Assembly: GCA_020433835.1 (NCBI GenBank)
Contig: JAGRBY010000026.1
Coordinates: forward strand, 1 to 26,701
Direction of reading: 5' to 3'
From: Anaerolineae bacterium
GTDB lineage: Bacteria; Chloroflexota; Anaerolineae; 4572-78; J111
DNA: 26,701 bases
Part shown: positions 13,761 through 22,200 of the stretch, in pieces
Numbering within the stretch: the stretch's first letter is position 1
Layout: the number at the start of each line of letters is the position of its first letter
The notes under the pieces: model-generated
The model's database searches: none
Seen by the model: the letters and a program-made list of their open reading frames with translations, nothing else
What the model was told of the DNA's origin: nothing
Position numbers and translations under genes: made by a program

Positions 13761-16700
13761 AATAGCCTTCGAGCGCCGGGTTGAGGTAGTGCAGCCAGAG
13801 TATGAGTCGGTATTTGAAGGAGCGATTGAACAACTGACTACCTACCGGCCAGCCCTGGCCCCAAATCAGACAGTTTTGCAGCAGGAGCAAGCCAGTTTTG
13901 AGGCTTTGGAAGGGTTCGCCCAGACGGGACTGTTGCAGACTTTCCAACAACTGGGGGTTTTTCGAACCGCGGGTGAAAGCCACCCCCGACCGGCTCTGGC
14001 CCGGCAGTTGAACCTTGCCCCCCAATATCACCGCTTTTACGACGCCTGTCTGAGCCTCCTGGAACAAGGGGGCTACCTGAACCTGACCGAAACGACGATT
14101 GAAACAACCCACAAAGTGGCACAACCGGATAAGCCAGCCCTGGCCCGGCAGCAAGCCATGCTGATCCAGCGCTATCCGAGGCTGCAGTCGCATTTGAATT
14201 TGCTACAAACGTGTCTCCAAGCGCTGCCGGAGATTGTGACCGGTCGGGTACAGGCGACAGAAGTCATGTTCCCCGACGGCTCACCGGACCTGGTAGCTGG
14301 CATTTATCAAGGGACGCCAGTCACCGACTATTTCAATCAGATGGTGGCTTTGGCGGTCAAAAGCACGGTCGAGCAGCGTCTACCCAACCTGAAAGCGGCG
14401 GAGAAGATCCGGATTGTCGAGGTTGGGGCCGGAACCGGCGGCACGACGAGCTTCGTCTTGGCGGCCATTGACCCATACCGAGACCACATTGACTATTTTT
14501 ACACCGATATTTCCCAAGGCTTTACCCGCTACGGTCAGCGTCGGTTCGGTGACAGCTATTCCTTTATACAATTTGGCCGGCTGGATATCGAGCACCCCCC
14601 GGCCGGTCAGGGTTTCGACCCGAACCAGGCCGAAATAGTGCTGGGAGCCAATGTCGTTCATGCGACTAAAAACATTCATCACACCTTGCAAAACCTGAAG
14701 GCTTTGCTCAAAGCTAATGGGTTGCTCATCCTCAATGAAGCCATCCATTTTAGCGCTTTTGCGACCCTGACGTTTGGCTTGCTGGATGGCTGGTGGGCCT
14801 TTGAGGATGGCGAGCAGCGGCTTGAGCATACCCCCCTCCTCACCTCGCAACAGTGGCAATGGGCGCTGCAAGCCGCCGGCTTCGGGCCGGTTCACCTGAC
14901 CGGACAGGAGGCAGCAGCGACTCAAGCCGTCATCCTGGCCGAAAGTGATGGCGTGGTGGACATCGTCAGGCCAGTTCCGGAGGCTGTTATTTTGCCCAAG
15001 GCTGGGGCCGGCCACAAGCCGCAAGCGGAACAGCCCGACACACCCGTCGGTACCCCGGTTGACGGTGAGCTCACGATCACCACGGCTGCTTATCTGAAAC
15101 AACTTTTTGCCGCTACCCTAAAGATTGAGCCGGATCGATTGAAACCGGATCAAACCTTTGAGCTTTATGGCGTTGACTCGATTGTTAGCCTTGAGGTTGT
15201 CAACCGGCTCCGGCAAGATTTTGGACGCGCACTGCCGGCCACGCTGCTGTTTGAGCATGTGACCCTGGAGAAGTTGGCCGATTACTTCCTGAGCCATCAC
15301 CATGATACCCTCACCGCGCTCTTAACAGTGGCTCCGGCTCAACAGCCGTCCCCACTCCCTACCGCGCCAAGGCGGTCGATTGAGGTGGCTCCGTTTTTTG
15401 ATAGTTCAGCCCGATTTCAACCCAAACCGGAGGCGGTAGGGTACCAACAGACAGCGGAGCGGTCCGACATCGCTATCATTGGGCTGAGTGGGCGGTATCC
15501 GCTGGCCGCAACCCTGGCCGAGTTCTGGGAGAATCTGCAAGCAAGCCGCAACTGTATCCGCGAAATCCCGTTGGAACGGTGGGATTATCGGCGTTATTAT
15601 GACCCGGATCAAGACCACATCGGCACGAGCTACAGCAAGTGGGGCGGCTTTATCGACGATGTTGATCAAGTTGATCCGCTCTTTTTCAATATCTCGCCTC
15701 GGGAGGCGGAGCGGATGGACCCACAGGAACGACTCTTCTTGGAAACGGTTTGGGCCACGGTTGAGGATGCCGGCTACAGTCGATCCGTCCTGGCTAACAT
15801 CCGGCAGGTGGGCGTCTTTGTGGGCGTGATGAATGCCGGCTACAGCCAGTTGGGGCAGGAAGCCGCCAAGCCCACCCCCGTAGCCTACTGGTCGCTAGCC
15901 AATCGGGTCTCCTATCTGTTTGACTGGCGCGGGCCGAGCCTGGCAGTGGATACGGCCTGTTCCTCATCGCTGACCGCCATCCATCTGGCCTGTGAGAGTC
16001 TCAAGCGGGGTGAGTGTCAGTTGGCGGTGGCCGGTGGAGTTAATCTGATCGTTCATCCCAGCCAGTATCTTGGTTTGTCGGCTATGGGGATGCTGTCGGT
16101 GGATGACAAGGTGAAAGCCTTTGGCGCCGGCGCCGATGGCTTTGTGGACGGCGAAGGAGTGGGAGCAATCTTGCTGAAACCGCTGAGCCAGGCTGAAGCG
16201 GATGGCGACCAGATTTATGGCGTCATCAAAGGTAGCGCCATGAATGCCGGGGGCAAGACCAGCGGCTACACCGTACCCAATCCCAACGCTCAAAGGGAAT
16301 TGATCACGACAGCGCTGACCGCAAGTGGGGTCGAGGCGGGCACGATCAGCTATGTGGAAGCGCACGGCACGGGCACGGCCTTGGGCGACCCAATCGAGAT
16401 CCGAGGCTTAAGCCAGGCCTGGAGTGAGGGGCTACCGGACGGGTATGCCTGCGCCATCGGCTCGGTCAAGTCGAATATCGGTCACCTGGAGTCGGCGGCG
16501 GGTATCGCCGGGTTGACCAAAGTACTGCTGCAAATGAAGTATCAGCAGTTGGCGCCGTCTCTCCACGCGGAGCAGCTGAACCCGCATATCGATTTTGAGG
16601 CGACACCGTTCCAGGTGCAGCGCGAGCTAATGGACTGGCAACGACCTACCATCGAGATTAATGGCAGACGGACAGAATATCCGCGCCGAGCGGGGATCAG

Positions 16701-19299
16701 TTCCTTTGGGGCCGGGGGAGCCAATGCGCATCTGGTGGTAGAGGAATATGTCGATCAGGGAGCAGAAGGCTGGGGGCAGGGGGCAGAAGACGAGCAACCA
16801 CACCTGATTATACTGTCGGCCAGAAATGAGGCGCGGCTGCGGGCGTATGTCCAAAAGCTGTTAGCCTTTTTGGAGCAGGCATCACCGCCATACCTCGCCG
16901 AACAGGAATTCGGTGGGACAGAGCGTACTCCGGCCATTGCCGCGCCACCGCTCTCGTTAGCCAGCCTGGCCTATACCTTACAGGTGGGGCGAGAAGCGAT
17001 GGCTAGCCGGTTGGCCTGCGTGGTGACCGATGTCAACGTCTTACGTGAAAAATTGACCGCCTATCTGGCCGGGCAAGCCATCATAGAGTCGTGCTACCAG
17101 GGGCAGGTGAAGCCCGACCAAGACAGTCTCAATCTGCTTAACGATGATGACGACAGCCAGGTAATGATCCGCCAATGGCTGGCGAAAGGAAAATTGGAAA
17201 AATTGGCCGCGGGGTGGGTTAGAGGGTTGGCCATTGATTGGCGCTTGCTGTATAGGTACGAAAAACCCCACCGAATTTCGTTACCGACCTATCCCTTTGC
17301 CCGAGAGCGGTATTGGCTGGGAGGGAGTGGCCACGTTTTATCTGATTCTGATGACACGGTAATGCCACAGGGAACTCATCTCCAAGAAGAGACGGGGATT
17401 GCTACCAACCAACCCCCACAGCTCAAGCCGTTTTTGGGACGGGAACGTGTCTCATCTCAAGCGGCTGTTCGGTTTGAGGGGAATCATCCCCTGGCCCGTG
17501 ATACGGAAGCAATCGAGCCGAATGAGGCTGATTTGAGCGATGCCAGGTTGAAAAGCCGTCTGCTGGCCGACTTAAAAGGGCAGGTGTCAACCATCTCCAA
17601 AGTCAAGGTCGAGGAGCTTGACGGGCATGAAAGCCTGGGGGCATACGGCTTCGACTCGATTATGCTGAAGCAGTTGGCGGTGAACATCGAGCAGGCGTAT
17701 GGCGTGGAGCTATCGCCGGCGGTTTTCTTTGAATGCCATCACCTCGATGGCTTGAGTGCATTTTTGTTGGAACGGCATCGGCTAGCGATAGAGACCTATT
17801 ATCAAGCGCAAATAGGCCAGACCCGGATTAGCCTAACTGAAAAGGGGGCCATCCCCCCCCAAAAAATCTCACCCAAAGCGGTCAAGACCCACCCCATCCT
17901 AACCAGTCCGGTTGAGTCGCCGGCGGTGGCCATCGTCGGTATCAGTGGGCTGCTGCCGCAGTCACCCGATTTAGCCACCTTCTGGCAGCATCTGGCCGAG
18001 GGCCACGATTTGATCACCGAAATTCCGCCGGAACGATGGGATTGGCGAGCCTACTATGATCCGTCGGGACAAGAGCCGCACAAGGCGGTATCAAAGTGGG
18101 GCGGCTTCATCCCGGATATGGCGCAATTCGACCCGCTCTTCTTCAAAATTTCGCCGCGCGAAGCCGAAATGATGGATCCGCAGCACCGGCTGTTTCTGCA
18201 AGTCGTCTGGCATTGCCTGGAGGATGCCGGTTATCGAGCCTCTGATTTGGCCGGACGCGCTGTCGGGGTTTATGTTGGGGTCCAGTTTCAGGAGTACCAA
18301 GAGTTGATTGTCCGCTCGCTGGAGCAGAGTCCCGCGCAGATGGCCACGGGCAACGCCCAGGCTATGCTGGCCAATCGAGTGTCGTATCTGCTGGATTTAC
18401 GCGGCCCCAGCGAAGCTATCGACACGGCCTGTTCCAGTTCGCTGGTGGCGCTGCATCGAGCGGTGCAGTCCATTCGGAGTGGGGAAATCGAGAGTGCGAT
18501 TGTGGGTGGGGTCAGTCTGGCGCTATCGCCGGTCACTTATGTGGCGACCAGCCAGATGGGCGTGCTGTCGCCTGATGGCCGGTGTAAAACCTTCGACAAG
18601 GCCGCCAACGGCTACGTCAAAGGGGAAGGGGTGGGGGCCGTGTTGCTCAAACCGCTGGCCCAGGCCGAGGCTGATGGCGACCAGATTTACGCGCTCATCC
18701 GGGGCAGCGCCGAGAACCACGGCGGGCGAGCCACATCGCTGACCGCGCCGAACTCGCAGGCGCAGGCCCAGCTTTTGGTGAAAGCGTATGAGGATGCCGG
18801 GGTCGATATCGAGACGGTGAGTTACATCGAAACCCACGGCACGGGCACGGAGTTGGGCGACCCGGTGGAAATCGAGGGTTTGAAAGGGGGCTTTGCCCAA
18901 TTGAGCCAACGACAAGGGCGGCCGGCCAGCCGCCATTATTATTGTGGGTTGGGGTCGGTCAAGACCAATATTGGGCATCTGGAGGCGGCAGCGGGTATCG
19001 CCGGGCTGATGAAGGTGCTGCTGGCGCTGAAGGAGCAGAGCCTGCCGGCCAGCCTCCATTTTAAGGAACAGAACCCCTACATTGAGTTGAAAGACAGTCC
19101 ATTCTACCTGGTGACGGAAACGCAAGCGTGGTCGGCGTTGCTGGATGAGGCCGGCCAGCCGCTCCCCCGGCGAGCGGGGGGGCAGTTCGTTTGGTTTTGG
19201 GGGAGCCAATGCTCACGTGGTCTTGGAGGAGTATGTGGGGGCAGGGGAGCAGGGGGCAGAGGCAGGGCCGCATTTGATAGTGTTGTCGGCCAAGAATGA
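12655..19299 (+). CDS. Trans-AT PKS, third segment: KR1-cMT-ACP1 / KS2-ATd-ACP2 / KS3
   Basis: This is an open frame of 2214 codons, of which the first 43 (before 12784) are an out-of-frame shadow of the previous segment. From 12784 it encodes the catalytic ketoreductase (GGAGGIG; Tyr at 13498), a C-methyltransferase (VEVGAGTGGTT), ACP1 (Ser at 15178), KS2, its linker, ACP2 (Ser at 17656) and KS3. It fails at the G7 run 19176-19182: after PLPRRAGG the expected SSFGFGGANAHVVLEEY is in the +1 frame, and the frame ends at 19299 without homology. Module 2 (KS2-ATd-ACP2) has no processing domain. The protein would be cytosolic and would depend on a separate acyltransferase, as there is no GHSxG-type AT domain anywhere. 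Confidence 0.92.
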   Translation: MGSEPGTGRPEPVSSDQSLGAAWIDGPFSQTQGADRSGPASSPQEMVQPWSASLSGLTMSLAREYPAIEVSCLDVVLTTGDGGQFVLDEADVTAITAEGGGYGPLVALRQGVRYIRRLAPLSLPAIEERPYRRGGVYLILGGAGGIGLETAVYLAGQVQAKVVLVGRSALTSEKEAQLKRIEAAGGAYLYCQADGTDLAQMQAVVRQAKEKFGAINGVIHSALVLRDSAISTMDEATFRAVLAPKVTGSVVLTEVVKEEALDFMLFFSSSQSLWGNAGQGNYAAASTFADAYALYLDQIRPYPVKIINWGYWGSIGVVATAAYRRRLAEHGIGSIEVEAGMAALDQIVAGPLAQVAAVKADRSTLAALGIAFERRVEVVQPEYESVFEGAIEQLTTYRPALAPNQTVLQQEQASFEALEGFAQTGLLQTFQQLGVFRTAGESHPRPALARQLNLAPQYHRFYDACLSLLEQGGYLNLTETTIETTHKVAQPDKPALARQQAMLIQRYPRLQSHLNLLQTCLQALPEIVTGRVQATEVMFPDGSPDLVAGIYQGTPVTDYFNQMVALAVKSTVEQRLPNLKAAEKIRIVEVGAGTGGTTSFVLAAIDPYRDHIDYFYTDISQGFTRYGQRRFGDSYSFIQFGRLDIEHPPAGQGFDPNQAEIVLGANVVHATKNIHHTLQNLKALLKANGLLILNEAIHFSAFATLTFGLLDGWWAFEDGEQRLEHTPLLTSQQWQWALQAAGFGPVHLTGQEAAATQAVILAESDGVVDIVRPVPEAVILPKAGAGHKPQAEQPDTPVGTPVDGELTITTAAYLKQLFAATLKIEPDRLKPDQTFELYGVDSIVSLEVVNRLRQDFGRALPATLLFEHVTLEKLADYFLSHHHDTLTALLTVAPAQQPSPLPTAPRRSIEVAPFFDSSARFQPKPEAVGYQQTAERSDIAIIGLSGRYPLAATLAEFWENLQASRNCIREIPLERWDYRRYYDPDQDHIGTSYSKWGGFIDDVDQVDPLFFNISPREAERMDPQERLFLETVWATVEDAGYSRSVLANIRQVGVFVGVMNAGYSQLGQEAAKPTPVAYWSLANRVSYLFDWRGPSLAVDTACSSSLTAIHLACESLKRGECQLAVAGGVNLIVHPSQYLGLSAMGMLSVDDKVKAFGAGADGFVDGEGVGAILLKPLSQAEADGDQIYGVIKGSAMNAGGKTSGYTVPNPNAQRELITTALTASGVEAGTISYVEAHGTGTALGDPIEIRGLSQAWSEGLPDGYACAIGSVKSNIGHLESAAGIAGLTKVLLQMKYQQLAPSLHAEQLNPHIDFEATPFQVQRELMDWQRPTIEINGRRTEYPRRAGISSFGAGGANAHLVVEEYVDQGAEGWGQGAEDEQPHLIILSARNEARLRAYVQKLLAFLEQASPPYLAEQEFGGTERTPAIAAPPLSLASLAYTLQVGREAMASRLACVVTDVNVLREKLTAYLAGQAIIESCYQGQVKPDQDSLNLLNDDDDSQVMIRQWLAKGKLEKLAAGWVRGLAIDWRLLYRYEKPHRISLPTYPFARERYWLGGSGHVLSDSDDTVMPQGTHLQEETGIATNQPPQLKPFLGRERVSSQAAVRFEGNHPLARDTEAIEPNEADLSDARLKSRLLADLKGQVSTISKVKVEELDGHESLGAYGFDSIMLKQLAVNIEQAYGVELSPAVFFECHHLDGLSAFLLERHRLAIETYYQAQIGQTRISLTEKGAIPPQKISPKAVKTHPILTSPVESPAVAIVGISGLLPQSPDLATFWQHLAEGHDLITEIPPERWDWRAYYDPSGQEPHKAVSKWGGFIPDMAQFDPLFFKISPREAEMMDPQHRLFLQVVWHCLEDAGYRASDLAGRAVGVYVGVQFQEYQELIVRSLEQSPAQMATGNAQAMLANRVSYLLDLRGPSEAIDTACSSSLVALHRAVQSIRSGEIESAIVGGVSLALSPVTYVATSQMGVLSPDGRCKTFDKAANGYVKGEGVGAVLLKPLAQAEADGDQIYALIRGSAENHGGRATSLTAPNSQAQAQLLVKAYEDAGVDIETVSYIETHGTGTELGDPVEIEGLKGGFAQLSQRQGRPASRHYYCGLGSVKTNIGHLEAAAGIAGLMKVLLALKEQSLPASLHFKEQNPYIELKDSPFYLVTETQAWSALLDEAGQPLPRRAGGQFVWFWGSQCSRGLGGVCGGRGAGGRGRAAFDSVVGQE
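14140..14950 (+). other. C-methyltransferase domain (cMT)
   Basis: SAM motif I is VEVGAGTGGTT (about 14417-14449). Supporting motifs are DISQGF, GANVVHATKNI (with the His expected of carbon methyltransferases) and LLILNEA. It should methylate the alpha-carbon. Its place after KR and before ACP is usual for trans-AT synthases. Confidence 0.87.
15079..15297 (+). other. ACP1
   Basis: Carrier domain with LYGVDSIVSLEV. The phosphopantetheine Ser codon is 15178-15180. Confidence 0.9.
15466..16750 (+). other. KS2 domain
   Basis: From DIAIIGLSGRYPL to NAHLVVEEY. Cys codon 15958-15960 (VDTACSSS), His 16363-16365 (EAHGTGT), and a second His in SNIGHLESAAG. All three are present, so it should elongate. 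The substrate-pocket segment NAGGKTSGYTVPNPNAQ is of a type common in trans-AT KSs. Confidence 0.93.
16751..16800 (+). repeat. G-rich simple-sequence insert in the KS2-ATd2 linker
   Basis: Units of GGGGGCAGA / GGGAGCAGAAG encode QGAEGWGQGAEDE. The same type of insert lies at the equivalent point after KS3 (about 19232-19268) and, more diverged, after KS4 (about 23941-23995). Confidence 0.6.
16801..17322 (+). other. ATd2: AT-docking and post-AT linker
   Basis: LIILSARNEARL ... YTLQVGREAMASRLA ... GQVKPDQ ... LPTYPFARERYWLG. A 59-base block at 17101-17159 is nearly identical to 11201-11259 in ATd1. Confidence 0.87.
17530..17790 (+). other. ACP2
   Basis: Carrier domain with GAYGFDSIMLKQL; Ser codon 17656-17658. 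It lacks the tryptophan a few residues after the serine that marks beta-branching ACPs, so beta-branching here is not supported. Confidence 0.86.
17920..19240 (+). other. KS3 domain (frame change near its end)
   Basis: From VAIVGISGLLPQ to NAHVVLEEY. Cys codon 18430-18432 (IDTACSSS), His 18835-18837 (ETHGTGT) and His in KTNIGHLEAAAG are all present. The G7 run at 19176-19182 shifts the frame 20 residues before the domain end. Confidence 0.92.
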
Positions 19300-22200
19300 G
19301 GAGAGACTGCGAGCTTATGCCCAAAAGATGGTAACCTTTTTGGAGCAACTGTTACCATCGAACCTGGCTGAGCAGAACGCTGCAGAAAGCGAACGAATAA
19401 ACCACGCAACCAAATTACCTACGCTATCTTTGACCAACCTGGCCTACACCTTGCAGGTGGGGCGAGAGCCGATGGAAGCGCGGCTGGCCCTGGTTGTGAC
19501 TACTCAGGCAGAACTGCGAGACAGGCTTACCTACTATCTGGAAAACAAATTAGAGCTATCGGATGTCTATCAAGGTTGTCTGAATGCCAATAAAGAGCGG
19601 CTCGACCTTTTAACCGAGGGCGACGAGGCTAAAGCGTTTGTCGAGATGCTTATCAAAGGTGGCAAGCTTGAAAAATTGGCTCAATTGTGGGTGGCGGGGG
19701 TCGAGATTGATTGGTCTCTGCTGTATGGCGTCGGCAAGCCCCACCGGATTTCATTACCGACCTATCCTTTTGCTCGACAAAGTTATTGGATCCCGACGAC
19801 GAGCGCGGGAGCGCCGGCGCAAATCGGCCGTCGTGAAAAGGGACTGCATCCCCTGCTTGATAGCAATGAATCGACCTTTAGCACACAGGTTTTCAAGAAG
19901 ACGTTGAGCCGCGATGAATTTGTTTTACGGGATCATCGGGTCAAAGGTGTGACCATATTACCGGGTGTGGCGCATTTGGAGATGGCCCGAGCAGCGGTCG
20001 AACGGGCCATGCAAAGGCCAGTGTCGGGCCTGCGCGAGGTGATGTGGGGCCGGCCGCTTATTCTGGACGGCGAGACCAAGGAGGTTTTTGTCGAGGTGTG
20101 GCCGGAAGCGGACGTGGTTGGCTATGCCATTTACAGCCAGGTCGGCGACCAGCGGCTAACCTTCTCCCAGGGAAAAGCTATGGCTGACCCAGACCCCGGT
20201 TCAGCCGGTCAACCCCAATTCTATGATCTGACGGCGATCAAAAATCGATGTGTAACTCGGCAGACAAAAGAAGCTATCTATTCGATTCTGGGGCAAATCG
20301 GCTTTGACTATGGCGTCAGTTTCCAGGTAACCGAGGCGGTATGGGGTAATGAACAAGAAGGGTTGAGCCGCTTAAAAATCCCTGAAATGCTGGTGAATGA
20401 TTTTGTCGACTATGGTCTGCACCCTTCTCTGATGGATGGGGCTTTACGCGCCCTAATGGGGATTGGTTTGACGAAACCGTCAAGTCAGCCTCAAATGTTA
20501 CAGGTTCCCTTTGGGTTGGAACGGCTGGAGATATTTCAACCGCTGGAGGAAACCTGCTACGCCTATGCCCGAACGAGAAAAGCTGGGGCAAAGACAGAGA
20601 TATCGGACGTGTCTATTCTTAACGAGGCCGGCCAGGAACTGGTCAGGCTGTCTGGGTTTGTCTCTCGACCGTTTGTCTATGAAACAGCGGCGGACAAGAC
20701 GACCACTGAACTGCTCTATTATCGGCCGGTATGGCAGCCGACCGAATCACTGGACAAGCGCAGCCAGGAGGTGAACGATGTGGTGCTGTTCGATAGTCAG
20801 GGTCCAGTTGGCGAGCTGCTTCAGGCGGAGCTGGAACAACACGCCGGGGGGACGGTCATTTGGGTTTCCGCCGGTCCAACCTACCAAAATCTGAGTCCCG
20901 GACATTATCAGATCAATGTTGAACATGCCGCCGATTATGAGCATCTGTTTAGAGATTTACTGAGCCAGGGTTACACCCCAACGCATATCGTCCACCTCTG
21001 GTCTCGGTTGTCCAATAGCCACAGCCAGCCGATGGACAGCTTGAGCGAGGGCCTCTATTCGATCGTATATTTGACCCAGGCCATCACCCAGCTCATGCCC
21101 GAGGAAAAGGTGTGGTGTCTGTATGGCTTCTCAGCCGAAGCCGGACAAATACGGCCTGAGAGCGACATGGTGGCCGGTTTGGCCAGGTCATTAATCACCG
21201 TCAATCATCGCTTTGAGTTAGTGACTTTAAGCATTAGCGCCAGTCTTGCCGCGTTTGAAATAGCCGACATCCTTAGTCGTGAGTTGGGGGCTAGGGTCAG
21301 GGGTGGCACTGAAATCCGCTATAACGGTTCAGCTCGATTGGAGCGAAAAATTGTCAAGCTTGAAGCTGGGGAAACCGGCGATGAGGCCGCTTTGCTGATT
21401 AAGCCAAACGGGGTGTATGTGATTAGCGGCGGAGCCGGCGGATTGGGTCTCATCTTTGCCAAATATTTGGTTGAACAGTATCAGGCCAGATTAGTTCTGT
21501 TGGGCCGTTCGGAATTGGCGGAAGCCAAGGCAGCCCAGATTCAAAAATTAAGGTCAGTCGGGGCCGAGATTATCTATCTGCAAGTTGATGTCGCGAATCT
21601 GAATGCGCTGGAAGCAGCTCTCAAGCAGGCTAAAGAAAAATATGGCCCCATCGACGGGGTGATCCACAGTGCCGGAGTTGAAGCAAAGACGGATTTCATG
21701 GCAGCCAACCGCGCCAGTTTCGAAGCGACGTTACAGGCCAAAGTCCAGGGAGCCATAAACCTGGATCAGGCCACGGGCGATGAACCGCTCAGTTTGTTCC
21801 TGCTCTTTTCCTCGCTGTCCGCCTTGGTCGGTGACTTTGGGCAGGGGAGTTATGCGGCCGGCAATCGGTTCTTGGATAGCTTTGCGGTCGCCAGAGAGCG
21901 GCTGAGACAGCGTGGGCAGCGCAGTGGTCAGACGGTGGCCATCAACTGGCCTTACTGGACCGATGGAGGGTTAGGCCAGGATAAAACGCAATACGATGAC
22001 AGCTTGAAACGCTTATACGTTGATTATGCCGGGTTGCGAGCGCTAACTATCGATGAAGGGTTGCTCGCTTTCGAAGCCATCCGCCGGTTCAAGAGCGAGC
22101 AGGTCATCGTGGCCGTGGGTGCGGTTGAGAAAGTCGATCAGGTCTTGCGAGTCGAGCAAGAAAGCGGTAGACCGCACCGGCCATCTTTAAACGGGGCCAT

